Below, piece by piece: positions 1-14,200 of a stretch of DNA of 64,000 bases. Made by a program: the position numbers and the translations under genes. A model generated the notes under the pieces. The model saw only the letters and a list, made by a program, of their open reading frames with translations. It did no database searches and had not been told where the DNA came from. The stretch lies in contig JASSKH010000001.1 of assembly GCA_031763025.1 (NCBI GenBank), positions 18,143,142 to 18,207,141 of the forward strand, read 5' to 3'. The DNA comes from Macrocystis pyrifera (lineage: Eukaryota > Sar > Phaeophyceae > Laminariales > Laminariaceae). Position 1 is the first letter of the stretch, and each line of letters opens with the position of its first letter.

Positions 1-1190
1 TGGCTAGGCGTCGCGTGTGCCTCGAGACACGAGGGAATTATGGGCTCCGTCTGGCCTCCTGGTGTGGTTCCGGTTATACTACAGTATGTACGAGTCTAAA
101 AGGGTCGTTTCGATATGCAAAATAAAATTCAAGCAGTGCTTATTTTTTCAGCCAATCTCAAGTTCACAGAGAGAACTACGCAGAGAACTAGTTTGAGCAC
201 CAACATTGTCGAGCTGGCGAACGAGGTCCACGGCGAGCACCGGGCTTTACGCGAGGCGGGCGACAGGGCTGACTGTGGCAGCGAGGGAGGAAGGTAGGAA
301 GGTTACCCGGACCGAATCAGTGGCGAGATGGTCGCGAGAGGGGGGGGGCGGCGTACGAGACTGAGTGAGAACCTTTGCTGTTCGATTTTTTTTCTTTTTT
401 TCTTTTCGACCGGTGTAAAGTGTTCCAATCGGGCAGGAAATTATCACACAAGAGGGGACGGGGATTTTTTTTTCTTTCCGAAATTTTCGGTTTCATTTTA
501 TATTGTTTTTGCGGTGCTGCTGCTGTGCCGTGCTGTGCTTTCTCTTTCGTAGATGCAAGTACAGGCATAGACCATATAAAAAAGCAAGTAAATACCTACC
601 TGGGGTACGTACGTACGACATGTAAGAGAGCGTAGCGGGCGCTTCGCGAAGGGTATGTGGCGTCCGAGCTGTTGCCTCCTGAGGCATGGCGGCGGGACTC
701 TTGGCATTATCAGGTCGCCAGTTTGCAACTACAACCATAAAAAAACAAAATTCAATCATGGACCTCTCTCTGTCCGCTTCGCATAATTTGATATGCTTTT
801 CCTTCCTGAGCGAAGCGCCTTGGAAACTCATGTTTAAATTATTGAGTCCGTGGTTGCAGGACAGGCTCCAAACTGGAGCGGAAAAACACCTAGTGGACAA
901 AATATAGCCAAATCAAACAATATTTAAAACCAAACCAATACTCAAATCTAGGAAGTCGTGCCTACTGTAGGCATGATGAGTCTTCTCGTTTTTAGAGTGT
1001 TCAGCGATTTCGAACGATTTGCCGAGTTGCCAACTTCGATTGCTAAAAAAAATAGCGTAACGCGTCTGTGTCAACGATGTGTCAACGACTCACGCCCGCA
1101 ACCCGCTCTCGCTCACCGACTTTCGTCTTCCGGTTGCCCCTTTCGTTTAGTTCTCGAACGGGATCACGAGTCATCACCTAATTTACATTC
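1..1190. other. 3' flank, no recognised gene
   Basis: AT- and T-rich simple sequence with T runs near 390-530. No exon-like open segment with splice sites or a family motif was seen on either strand. Confidence 0.4.
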
Positions 1191-1194
1191 TCGA

Positions 1195-1482
1195 GTTGGA
1201 CACCATGTTACAAAATAATTTCTCAGATTGGACACCATTAAACAACACACTTCTAACTAACTCTCGGATTGGGCACCATGCAACAAATTGTCGGATTGTC
1301 GGATTGGACACCCTGTTTCGCTGATATCGGATCAGACACCATGCTACATACGCAATGCTTGGATCGGACATCATGTTGTAAACATGATGATCGGATTGAG
1401 CACCATGTTACGAACGAAGCACAATCATCGGATTGGACACCATATTGCAATCTTATCTCGGATTTGACACCAAGTATGTTAC
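1195..1482. repeat. Degenerate minisatellite, ~30-40 bp unit
   Basis: About nine imperfect units built on TCGGATTGGACACCATGTTA, in direct orientation, with variable spacers. The unit carries a stop in most frames, so it is not coding. Confidence 0.8.
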
Positions 1483-4400
1483 AAACATACGGCATGGTTT
1501 CCATCTTTCATGACGGTTACGGTACAGAGGCCATTCTCGCCGTGTGGACGTGTCGTTATCATATTGACATAAGTCCTCCAAAACCCTTGCACAGATTATC
1601 ATCCCCTGTCTTCAGCTCTGCAGTGTGCTGCCCAATCCGAAGGTGCACCTCCAACACCTCAAAGATTGTTTGTTGTCGAGTCCATGCATAGACTACTGTT
1701 ACCTGGCGGAGCGTAGTCTTGACGGCCTGGGGGTCCTATTTATCAAGGGTCTCCTTCTCGTTGATTAAACTTCAGTAACGCCTTTGCCATATTCGCTGGC
1801 TCTTGATTCTAGGAAAGTGGAGGGGAGCATTTAAGAAATACAAGAAGTGACTAAAGAGGGGCTACAAGCTTCCTGGTTGCATACGCAGGAATATTTTGGT
1901 TCCCCGATTTTGGTACATCATTGCCCCAGTATACCGCTTCTGCCACGATCCAGTCGGAATCCCTGCCTGGATCCACTGAAATGACAGAATGCCGTACTCG
2001 TAGAAGCAGAGAGTTTTACTCCACGCGTCTGTGCCCGTGGCCCATGCCCACCACACACTCTCGAGCCGAGCAAGAAAAACATGGTTTGTTTTTCAGAGAC
2101 GTCAGTTGGCACTGGGATTGCACCGAAGTACACAGCTGCCAGGTACAGGTGTGACTCCTGCGCTTGGTGCAATAAACCGTGCGACAACGAAAACCCAAAG
2201 CTGGACAGAAAAAAAAAAACTCAGCAAACATCTTGATAGCATGGAAGTATGAATTTATGTTTGTCGAGAGCCGATGTAGTCACGTCACTCGTTGATTGAC
2301 TACCCGCCACACCCACCCAGCGTCGTGTTGCACCTCCTCATGCATGCACCGTAACCAGACGCTACACAATAAAAATAAATAAAAACTGTGGCATAACACT
2401 ACGTAGCCGTAGTATAGTAGCAGTCGTAGTCAGTAGAAGTACTCGTAGTGCCCTCCTACAATAATATATAATACCTGGTAGATATAGCGCTACCACCCAA
2501 AACAGCAGCAGCGGCAGCAGCACTAGTACCAGAGCGGTAAGGTCCCACTCCCCAAACGGAGAATCAATCACCATGGTTGACCAACCAATCGACAGCGAGC
2601 GATAGCCGGCGCGGGCAATTGCTACGCCTTCTACGGCACGTTGTGTAAACAATTTACCTTGTCACCACACACATGATAGACAAACAAGAATGAGAATATA
2701 TACGTACGTACGTAATCAAAAGAGAACTTACTGTAGAAGAATGGGTGTACACAGTAATACAGTAATACATCGAGCCGGGGAGGAGGACTCCACGGCGCCA
2801 CAGACAGCACTTCGCCGCGGAGGGGAGTGATGATGCGCTACGCTAGCTAGAGGGGCTACCGTTATACCTGCATCTGCATCTAGAAAAAGCAGCAACGCAC
2901 AGCAAAAAAACTACACACCAACAGGCGGCACCAAACACTGAATGCAGCATTCGCAACAAGCAGCCCTCACAGCAGCACCATACACCACCACCACCACCAC
3001 CATCAGACCATCAGCGCTCGCTGCAGGCAGCGGTGGCATATCGGGCGTCACAATATGCAGCGTACGAACGAAAACGCTTGGGCACTTTCTTCTTTTCGCA
3101 CGATAGACGCGAAGGTGACGAAAGAAGAGCAGGACAACCCGTCCACGGGTCTGCCTGCCTAGTGTTCTACAGGAGTAGCGGTCAACGCAAAAAATCATCC
3201 GAAAGCAAGCACGATGCTTCCGACGCCCTTCAGCTCCCGCAACGATACCGCCCACGTTACACGTAAGAAAAACATCCCATGCACCACATAGGATGTCACA
3301 GCTTACGGCAAACCCCCGCTTCCTTTAGGCTACGTAGTGCTAACCCCTCTTTGCCACCCTCACGCCTCCCCTCCCCGCACGCAGCCTATCGACGCAGCAG
3401 AGCAACAGCCAAAACAACTAATTTCTTCCTCTCACTTCCTCTTGCTCTTTCTCCCTTGTCCTTCGAAACACTCATAGCGATAAAAATAAAAACAACACAT
3501 TCACTCATCCATTCACTCACTAAATGCTACCCTTTTCCCAACGGTTCACATGCTTTTTTTGCTGTGTTTCGCCATGCACGTAGCACTACCACTACTTACT
3601 ATCGCTCGCCTTCACACGAATACGAAAGCCAACCCGCCATGTTTAGAGAGGGCTGAGACATCTTCTGCCGTGAGAGCGCAACTGACTTTCACTCATCGCT
3701 CACTCAACTTGTTCATTGCATTAGCCGCATCAGACAGTACCCCCATCATGGCACAACAGCCGGCCAAGATGCCAGCGTGGTAAAAAAAAAAAAAAAAAAA
3801 AACGGAACCGTACGCACGAATAGACATGCACGCGCCACAGCAAGACTTAGTCGTGCTTTAATGCATGCATGCAGGTGCCCGTTCGAACGAACTTGATAAA
3901 AAAAGCACGCAAGACTCAAGAAGTACACAACATGACCGGCCACTAGTCTCCTTCTTCTATTGATCGGGAACAGAACAGCACTTTTGACAGTTATTACGCA
4001 ATAACCCAGACCACCTCGCCACGTGTAGAAAGCCAAAAGCAGCGCGTGGCCATTCCTCCGACAAGTCCAACAATGCTCCAACACCAAAATATCAACCCAA
4101 CCAACGAACCAACCCACCAAAGCTGCCCACCCCCACCCACCCACCCACCCATCCACTCGTTCAATCAATCAGTCAAATCAACAAACCCATCCACTCGTTC
4201 AGTCACCCCATCAAATAATCGTGTCCCCCCATGATCACCATCATATAACCCACCCCATGTCAGATAGCAATTCACGCAGCAGTCAAAACATGCCGTAAAA
4301 CTCGCGGCAGAAGACGTCATATCATAAAAAACTCCAGCCGCAGCTTCCAACACGCAGTGGAGGTAGGCCAGGCCAGGCCAGGCCACCTTCCTTCTTGCTC

Positions 4401-5882
4401 TGCCACCCAAGTCAAACAGCGACGTTTCTCATAAACATGCGCCTCGGCCAATCAGGAGGCAGCGACAAACGAAGTCTATCTCCACTTTCTCCCGTCAGGC
4501 CTACGCGCCACTCGCCACTCCACTGCACACATCCATCAATCCATCCACCCAACCAAAGCCCAGAACAAAACCTAAACAAAAAAAGTCACCCCCAACCAAG
4601 CCATGAATGGCAAAAAAAATTAAAACAAACCAAGCACACTCATGCACGGGTTCGTACGGTAGACACATGTAGCATCCAGCGCATACAAGGAGGACGGACG
4701 ATGCGCTCGTACTAGAGCTACAAATTCCACAGCCAAAATAGGGGATCGATGCGATGCCTTCGGTTCGCGGTCTACGGAGCCATAACACAGCCGCAGATCC
4801 GAAAGCAGATGGATGATGTCGAAAAGACCGACTCCCCCCCCTCCCCCTCCAGACGGAAAAACTAACACTACCACTGCTGCGAGCCTCCCTTCGTAGCAGG
4901 TGCTACCGCGGTGGACCTCAGAGTGTGGGCCCGAGCATTCTCTCTCTCTGCCCCCCCCCCCCCCCCCCTCTCCCCCCCCCCCCCCCGTTTTTTCTCAATG
5001 ACCGCAGCACCATGAAACAATATCTTACCTCACTTCCCCGAAAACCACGCAGTGCTTCCTCGCTAATCAGTGCACAGCACAGCACAGCACAGCACAAACA
5101 CTGCACTGCGTACTACAGTACGTACAGCGGAACGCGCAGATTCCCGGATCGGAAGGAAGCAGTACAGCTGCGGGACACGCCACGCTACGTCACGGCAAGA
5201 CAGACATCCCAGAACAGACGACGAGTGAAGCACGTCGGTAAGACACGCTACATCCATCGACAGCAACGCCAGCAAGCAATGTACGGCATAGTACCGTACC
5301 GCACGACGGTACAAACTTGTACAATACATTATGTTACACTCGTCATTCACCAAGACCAAGCCTCACTCCCTTCTCCCCCTTCTCCAACTCGCACTTCTCC
5401 GCTTTCTTCTCACAAACCACTAAAGACTTGTTGCGCCTGCAATCCAATCCAACCGAGCGGCCAGGACTCGCCCGGCACAACCGCAACAATACACAGCCTA
5501 GACGACGCGGCAGGCTGTACTACACAGCTGACAGTACAGTACAGACTAATAATACCAACCTGAAAGAAAAAATATAGAAGCGATAGAGGGTAGGGACAGA
5601 ACACCATGTTCCGATTGTATCAATTGTAGTCGTAGAAACAGCGGCAGCAACGACACTACCATCACCACCATCACCATCACCATAGAGGGGAGGCGATATC
5701 CGTCTCTGCCACTGTCTCTTTTTCCCTCTCCTCGAACCACGAGCACCGCGAAATGAGGATCGAAACCGATTCTCGATCGATAACCGAGAAGTTAAGTGAT
5801 AAACCGAGGATCGAAACAACGAGAATCGAGGGATCGACAATCGAATTGTCGGTGCCTATCTACCCTGTATGTAGCATGTATG

Positions 5883-5889
5883 CACGTTG

Positions 5890-5921
<32 letters not shown>

Positions 5922-5935
5922 TGCATGTATGCATG
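5883..5935. repeat. TGTA microsatellite
   Basis: About ten near-perfect TGTA/ATGT repeats with TGCA variants at the end. Confidence 0.9.
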
Positions 5936-6122
5936 CGGCACGCCCCTACGCCGCTGGCCGCTCGCGGCCTACCAAAACTTCCCGAGCACGCCCGTTCTAC
6001 AAATATGAAACCTGGTACCAGTATCCTACAGCGACGCCATCAAGGGGAAAAAAAAAAAAAACAGGCACAGCGACATGAAGAATAAAAAATCATAAAAACG
6101 AGCCACAAGTCTGTCTAGCTTC

Positions 6123-6123
<1 letters not shown>

Positions 6124-6156
<33 letters not shown>
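6124..6156. repeat. C33 homopolymer followed by CCCT repeats
   Basis: An uninterrupted run of 33 C, then four TCCC units. One of several very long C/G runs in the window; exact length is probably unreliable. Confidence 0.9.
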
Positions 6157-6159
<3 letters not shown>

Positions 6160-7944
6160 CTCCCTCCCTCCCCTACAGTAGGTAGCACTGTTGTTCCACA
6201 CTCGAATTGCCAAAATAATTAAGTGTCTACCCCGCCGCTGGTCGACCAGTAGCTAGCCTGCTTGCACTACAAGACTACCCCAACACAGTAGAGAGACATC
6301 ACACCCCATCGCTCAAGCGTGATGAGGATACTACGCCCGGAAATCAGACGAGCTAGAGTATCAACAAATACAGCAAAAAAAGAGATTTCTAAGGGTAGCT
6401 GCCAGCGCCCGAGCTCGTACTCGCCAAAAATAAACCCGACAATGCCCCAGTCGACAAGAGGCCGCGGTGCGGCGCTAGATACGTGTGTGATACCCTCCCC
6501 CCACCGAGAGCCTGCTGCTCCACCCCGCCCCCCACCTCCCCAAACGCTGACCAATCAAGAACGGCGTTTTTCCACGCCAGACTCATGGTCCACCATGCCC
6601 ACCCAAAGTCCCAAAATACCTCAGCATTAGAGGGACATTCTGTCCCAGGACTCACTCCATGCCCGATGATCGAGCTGTACGCCCCCCCACCCCCCCCCCC
6701 ACCCACCCCCCCCAACCCCAACACACAGAAACGCCATGTTGCCGCCGCTTGCGTGGAGTAAATATAAAAGCCTGGGGTAAAAAAAAAATCGGCGACGTCC
6801 GAGGAAACTGGAAACGAGAAAAAAAAAAAAAAAAATCCTCGGGAACGGAGGGCGTTCTATAAGCTGGACATGTGTTGATTGTTGTCGTACCGAATCCCCG
6901 TTGGTAGCAGCAACCAACTAACCCGCAACATTAAACAATCGTAATAATCGGTCATCACGGTGCATACGTCCTCCTGTGTCTTTTCCTCTTCTCTTCCCCG
7001 GAATTTCCCCCCATGCCGGGCCTTGCCGCCCCTGGCAATCCGACCCTCCGCTTCCCACCCACCTCCCACCCCTGCCAATCTCTAGTGTTACTTACGTACG
7101 GCAGGCGTTCGGTTCGACTCGAATGTTCGATTCGATTGGATTCGGTCCGAACATTCGATTCGATTGGATTCGATTCAGTCAGTTTGGCCAGAGTTCCGAG
7201 GGAACGTTATTAGCATAAAGGGGAAAATAAAATAACAGGGCAACATGAAGAAGAGAAGAAAAAAAAAGAACAAAAAAAAATAAACGTCACCAACAAAATT
7301 CAAGCATTCGGGAAGCAATGCACACGTTCTCGCGTTCTGCTTGTCGGACAGAGAGTGCAGTGAAAACCAGAGCATGCCGTTTTGCCACACGCACACCAAT
7401 GAAGCTTCAGCATCATTGAAGCCGCGAGCTTGAAGCATTCCTTCATCCAACTTTTCGCCACACTCAGGCCAACTTACTCACCAACCAACCAACAAAAACC
7501 GAAATACTCGGAATTTGTGAGACCCGAGTCCGTCCGTTTTACGGATTCCATCCCCGAAACTACTTTCGGCAACAAACAGCCAGGATCGTCGGCGACCATA
7601 GCGGCGACCTCTGCCCCCCTCCCCTCCCCTTCCCTCCCCTCTCCCCCCCCCCACGTCGCGAAGCACACACCACCTCGCGAACTAGCACTACCGGGTTTTC
7701 CAACCCTCCCACCCACACTCAAAATACTTGGCCACCATCGCGTATCCCGCCACAAACCGTAAACCGCTGTCCACTCCCACGACGACACCATAAAAAAAGA
7801 GCAAAAAAAAAAAAAAAAAAAAAAAACTCGAACCATGGCATTGCACCGCACCGGACTGCACGGACCCACATCAAGTATCTGTCACTCACTGCGTTACGGT
7901 CGCCCCCGAAAAAAAAAAAAAAAAAAAAATCAAATCAAAGCTCA

Positions 7945-8218
7945 TCAGAGCCCCTCGTCCCCAACGCCTTCTGTGTGGTACAACCCCCCGCCCCCAGGAG
8001 GGGCTCCTCCGCTTCCGTCCCCTCCGTCCATGCCTCCGTTGCCACCGGCACCCCCAGCGCCGCTTCCGCTGGGGCCGTGCCCCATGGTTTTGACGCGGTA
8101 GTTGCCGCCGCCGCCGGAATTGTTTTCATCCGGGAGGCCTCCGGAATAGGAAGAGTTCGGGATGGGGCCGGTGTAGATGGTACGGGTGTCACCACCGCCG
8201 GTGTACATGACCTTACCG
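7945..8218 (-). CDS. Terminal exon: Gly-rich C-terminal tail and stop
   Basis: 274 nt from gtgttccag|C to TGA at 7945-7947. Joined in phase it reads ...[22 protein letters not shown], then Ser/Gly/Asn-rich sequence and a Gly/Ala/Ser/Pro stretch ending [15 protein letters not shown] proteins usually stop soon after RRM3, so this ~90-residue tail is long for the family. TGGGDTR and TGP echo a TYTG-like repeat. The pyrimidine tract of its acceptor is essentially a C27 run (8240-8266 as G on plus). Phase 2 agreement supports the join; the tail has no family match. Confidence 0.75.
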
Positions 8219-11200
8219 CTGGAACACCATTGGAGGGGAGGGGGGGGGGGGGGGGGGGGGGGGGGGTGCATATCGTGCCTCATTATAATTATTTATTCGC
8301 TAGCACCAACTGATCAATTGATCAAGCCAACCAATGAATTAGTTGACTAAATAAACCATAACCGCATGTTTCTTCACGCGGTTCACTGACGAATCAAACA
8401 AAGACATTTTCATTGACTGTATACGAACAACTAATCGATGAGCATTCACTCACCAGCAGGGAGGTGAATCGAGAAATGAAAAGTGACTCGGCCGGCTTTT
8501 CGTTTTGTTTTCGAAACGTTAGCGAGTTTCCGTCGATTTATATGAAAAAAAATCGAAACCGAACCGAAACCAGACCGAGCATTCCTCGGTCGGTTTCTCC
8601 GTCCGTTTCTTCGGCGAACTCAGCCAAATGGTTCACAGTTCGAAGGTCTCGGTGTGAATATGTTGGTATCATGTGACGACGTGATCGTACGGTGTCATGG
8701 TGTGAACCGAAAGTGAAAAATGGCTCGGTCGGCTTTTCGTCTTTTCGCCGAAGCGTCGGTCGATTTCGGTCGCTGTTTTTGGGGGGCTTTTATACAGGTA
8801 CGAAGGTAGTTGGGGTAGGGGGCAGGAAAACAAAAAAAACGAATCGTTTTTTTTTCCTGTTCTTTTTTTTTTTTGGCAACCGAAAAGCCGACTCCGAAAA
8901 ACGGACCTTCCGTTTTCCGTTAACAAACCTGTTCCACCGGAATATAAGCGTCTCATTGTTCGCCGCCCACTGGTTCATTCATTATCTCGTGCTGAACTCG
9001 CACCATTTTACAGCGTTCGCAGTACCTGGTACACGTATCATACTTGCAAGCAGAGTGGTGGTCCCTCTATAGTGCCAGCATGCGCTATATAACTAACAAT
9101 ACCGACTGGCCCTATATGTGAGTCAGCTGTACATTCGATGAAAATCGACGAGCAGTGGGAATGCTGAACCCTATGCGCGATAAAAACTAAAGGCACGTAC
9201 CGGGGGGGAGAAGGGACGACACCTGTGACCACGGCTTGTCCAGAAGATCATCTAGGGTAAAACCTCCTACGAGTGGGCTGGAAAGTAAAAAGTGATGATG
9301 AAAAAAAAAACAAAAACAAAAAAATATCTATATATATATCGCGGCAACCGGCACTAAGTACTCCGCACCCTACCTACCACAACGGTGAAAATCCCATCTG
9401 TGCCCAGCGATTCCACAGGCATAATAGCCGGCAACCGGCACTACTCAACCGGCGCTATAGAGGGACTGGAACACTACTGTGCATACGTGTTACCATTCTG
9501 GACGGAAATGTGAGGATCGTTCAGGCTTCCTGTTCTAAATATCTACCACGGTATGATATACCTGGCATCTACCAGGCAAACGTTAACTTCGTCATTTTCC
9601 GTAGTGAGCTAGCTATTAATAGCTCCTCGTACTATTAATACTAGCAACAAACATTTCAGAATTAAGCAGTACACTGGGGGACGGCAACGCAACGCGTACC
9701 GTTGGGTTTGCTCTGCAGTCAACAGTCAACAATCACTATTACGGGGGACCATAGTAAATAGGACCAAATATTGTCAGTAAAAATAGGTAAATATATAGAT
9801 TTTTATGTAAACCATAGGTCTTATTAACTACGGACCCCCGTAATAGTCATAATGTTTCATCAAGTCATTGATTCACTGGGGATGAGGAACGCCGGCCGTT
9901 AGACGTGGGAACATCGGCCGAGTTTTGGTCGGCAGCATGCCAACATCTTGCTCTCTGCAGTGTAGGTGTCCATTCATTGATCCACTAGGGCGTGAGGCAT
10001 GGGAACAGTGCCTCGAGCTTTTCGTCGGCACTGTTGTGTTTTTGCGATCGTTTGCTGCGGAGACTCCTTTCCTCTGCTCATGGAACAAACAGTAGACAGC
10101 ATCGATGGGAGCGGTGCCTCGAGCTTTTTGTCGGCCCTCTGATGTATCTTGGCGATATTTTGCTGGAGAGACTCCTTTCCTCTGCTCATGCCACGAACAG
10201 CAAGCCGACAGCATCATCTTTTTTAGAGAAATTCGCTCATTACTCTACTGCATAATCGCTCTCGACGGAAAATTGAGCAACCCTCGTTCTTGACATGAAT
10301 CTTCACACGGTCCTGATATCTCCGTCGAGAGATGTACCCGGCACATATTTGGTACGCTACTGTCTACTCGTAGTACGACTGCATATTTCGGCATGGCCTA
10401 CTTATTATACTGGCTACGGTGGGTACCCCGACTTGCAAGAGGTGAGGTACAGGCCGAGAACGCCTCTTTCAAGTACGTACCCTTTTCTATCCACAGCAGT
10501 GGGAAATATACTATTTTTATTATAGCTCTAGTACAGGCGAGTTCAGCCGATCTGGCCTCGTTAACAATACCATTCTCTATTTCTTAGCAGTGTGCCCTCT
10601 CTCAAGTCGAGGTACCCAGAGTATATGAACATGCGAATTCTTTTTTATCGTACATATGTCGTGCTGTATCGGTCGGTGATTGGATCACCTGTCGTTAGAG
10701 TGTGAGTGGTACCCACGGAGTTCTGGTGACGAGGGAGCATGGGCCTGGTGGTGCGAGTAGCCGATGCCCAGCCGCCCCGAGCCCCCGTGTAGAGGGGCTA
10801 CGTGCTGCTGCTGCTGCTTGCTGCATCTCTCGCCCGTGTTGCGCGTACCTAGGCCCGTCCTGGTCTCTGTTGGTAGACGCCGACGCAGGCAGGCAGGCAG
10901 GCAGGCAGGCAGGCAAGCAGGGGCAGCGGTTTCGTTTTCGTTTTCGCGCTCAAAACGGTTTCATTTTCGTGTTCAAAACGGTTTCATTTTCTTCATTTTC
11001 ATTTTCATACTCGTTCAGTTTCGTGTTCAGTTGAGTTCAGCTCGTTTTCGTTTAGCGTTTCGATTTCGGTTGCGGTTTCGTGCGTCCAGTTCGGTTTCGT
11101 TCTCATTTTCGTTTACAGAATCGATTTTAGCTTTGATTTCGGCTTCGGGAGTGTTCAGTTCGGTTTCATATTCGTTTTCAGATTCGGTTCCGGTTTTGGC

Positions 11201-14200
11201 TTCAGTTTTTGGGGTATGTACCAGATACACCCCTGGTATGTTCGACTTAAGGCCACGCTGGCACCCAAGCATCTCCTGGTCCCCGGGTTTCCGGTGACTC
11301 TAATATCAATATGTTTTATCGCAACAGAAAAACACATCACCATTGTACACACGCTGCGTTTCGAATTTCGGCTGATTCATGCTTTACCGGAGAGCGACTG
11401 TGACTCGAATAAGGTTCATGGCAGCAGTTTGTGTTACTCTCGAAATTGATCTCCAGCACGATGTCAACAGAGGCCTACACCTCGACTTAGAGGTGCTGGA
11501 GTGGTAGAAATTGGTCGAAATTTGGGGTGCACAAAATGAGACAAAAGACAACCCCCAACTGAATGTTTGCACTTCACTTGCGGACAGCTACATACAGTTC
11601 CTCACAGAAAACTACAGCCCGCAAAATTGAGGGATGCTCCTGATGGGGTGTGTGAGGGCGTCGGGCGCGCCAGACAGCAGTCGTAGGCAGCCAGAAACGT
11701 CTCACGCGGTGTTTTCGTGTACTCCAAGTTGGAAGCGAGCAGCACAAAAAAGCTCGCAAAAACGCTAAAATGTTTCATGTCACGCAAGGGAGCAGTAGCA
11801 CAATGGCCTTCACTAAAACATTGTTCTCTAGGCGGATGATGTATCTCTTTAGTAGTCGTCGTCGAAGATGCTGCGGGAGGAAAACTACCTTCCCATGATG
11901 GGTAGTAAGTTATTGGGCCCAAGAAAGGAAAGAAAAAGGCTAATAAGCTCAGGATTCTTGTAAGATTGCATTAACTATTCTAAATCTACGAAATACGGAC
12001 CTTGGTTGTAATCCCTTCCTCCAATTCCAAGTCGTATGTATATGTTGCCGAAACGCCCACGCGCGGGTACTTGACGCATTCCTGAGGGTGTTATTACGGG
12101 GGACCAAAGTTGATAGGACCTATGACACACACAAAAATCTGTATATTTACCTATTTTTTTACTAGCAATAATTTGGTCATATTTACTACGGTCCCCCGTA
12201 ATAGCGTCCCTTAAACAGAAATCGAAGAAAGAAGAAATACTCCTATTACTGTGCTTACTCGGAGTACAGTGCATCCTACCTTTCTCCATGGTCAGCCTTC
12301 TTATGTTGGACCTTGAGCCTCTTGGAGCCAATCTGGAAGCCGTTCATCTTGCCGATGGCAACCTCAGCCTGGCTAGGGTGGTTGTAGCTCACGAAGCCTG
12401 ATGAGCAAACACGCCATGGTGGGAGCGTCATCGTCAGCAAATACGCCATGAATCTCTGCTATGTGTATGGGACTCGAGAGCGGAACATATGTACGTACGA
12501 CATGTCAAAAATAGACGACGATTACAGCATCGGCCACAGCTGCTTTTGCAGATAGGGTACAGACAGCAGTACACATGATATATAGTAAACTTCAGCCTGG
12601 CGATATGGTGATACTGGACCTGGTACACGCTCTCCTCTCTCTCTAAAAGGGGGGCCATAGTAATACACAGTAACACATACTAGGTGCAGTAATAATCAGG
12701 ACCCACAATGGACCAAAAAACCGCAGACCCCCCTGTGTTTTCACAGGCCGACTTGATTCTGATTATTCTGATTATTCTGACTATTATTGGATGTTCCCCT
12801 GTACTACCGTAGTGTTGCTTGATCAGACCACACTCGTCGAGTTTTGGTCGCGAAGCTATAATCAAGATATACGGGTCCCAAGTGGTTGTAAGATGCAGGA
12901 GACCGCACTTTGACCACGTCGGTCACCGCTGCCAACGCTAAAACCAGTACTGTAAGGTCAAAATAGGCGTTGACGTGCGGTTTGGCCCCTTGAATGACCG
13001 CCCTTACAATACAACCAGTATACTAAGGTCAAAATAGGCCTTGACGTGCGGTTTGGCCCCTTGACTGACCACTGCCTACACTACACTATAACCAGTATCA
13101 AGTCAAAATTGACGTGCGGTTAGGTCCCACGAGCGACCGGTCCTACACTATAACTAGTATAATAAGGTCAAAATAGGCTTTGACGGGTTCCTTGACTGAC
13201 CGCCCCTGCACTACAACCAGTATAATAAGGTCAAAATAGGCCTTGACGTGCCTTTTGACTGACTGGCCCTAGACAGTAAGCAGTATAACAAGGCCAAAAA
13301 TATTAATAGTGTCTTTGACCGCGACAGTTGCAGGCGTTTCACGACATGTGCCTATCCCCAAATCATGGAGATACATCTTCGCGTTCGGGCGAGGTACTCG
13401 TAGGAAATATTTTAATAGAATACTATCAATATAAAATATTAGCACTATCAACACGTACCGAAACCGCTCTTATTTTCTGACAGAATGGTACGGCCTGGGC
13501 CCTTCTCGAAAGGGAAATTTACAGCAATACGGTAGTGAATGAATCCGAGTGTCGAACACATTGTCGGCGCTCACCGAATCCCTTGCTCTCGCCGGTGCGC
13601 TTGTCGAGGAACACCTTGGCGCTCACCACGTGTCCGAACGGCGCAAAAGCAGTCGCCAGGTCGGCATCCGTGAGGTCGTTCGGCAAGTGGTAGATGAACA
13701 AGTTTGCGCCCGGCGGCCCTTGAAAACGACAACACAACGCCAACCTTTGTTACACAAGTTGCACACGGTTGCAGTTAAATATATGGTATACATGTGCGAC
13801 ATAAAAATATGGTACATCTACATATGGAACGGCATCAAACTGAAGTTTTGGTACTTGCGGCATTAAAATACTTCACATCAAAATACGGGACGGATTTACA
13901 GAAGCATTGTAAGACGTTGAAAGACGGCATACTATCAAACTATGGTGCAGACGAATTTGGTACAGTACGAGAAGAAAAAAAAAATGATTTTGAGCGTATA
14001 CGAAGCGGATGTGGAAGCAAGAGTCATGGCCAAGCACGACAACAAGCAGTCGCAAAAGGTGGTCTAAGGGTCTTAAGCATGACAAACGCAAAAGTTTTTC
14101 AACCACGTCGACGGTTGCGGCCACTACAACTACTGTCACCGCTACGGCACGAAACGCGGGTAAGTTGTAAATGCCATCCATGGCAGGTGGTACGGTTCCG

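Larger units (their letters stand above)
1490..7944. other. Repeat-rich 3' flank of the CELF-like gene
   Basis: No gene could be supported. It contains poly-A 3782-3802, C/T tracts 4951-4986 and 6124-6156, a TGTA microsatellite 5883-5935, further C tracts near 6680-6715, and pyrimidine-rich DNA around 3300-3500 and 7000-7080. Any 3' UTR of the gene would lie just below 7945, in a stretch holding A runs (7803-7826, 7909-7929); no polyadenylation signal could be assigned. Confidence 0.4.
8219..12279 (-). other. Intron between the two last exons
   Basis: 4061-bp intron, gtagga...ttccag. In genomic order it holds the C27 acceptor tract, TTTTCG-rich DNA near 8480-8940, a TIR element with nested poly-A retroposon (9058-9468), MITE copies at 9737 and 12092, a tandem duplication at 9890-10215, a CAGG microsatellite (10887-10919) and a TTTCG-rich minisatellite (10925-11210). 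No coding segment was recognised in it. Confidence 0.7.
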
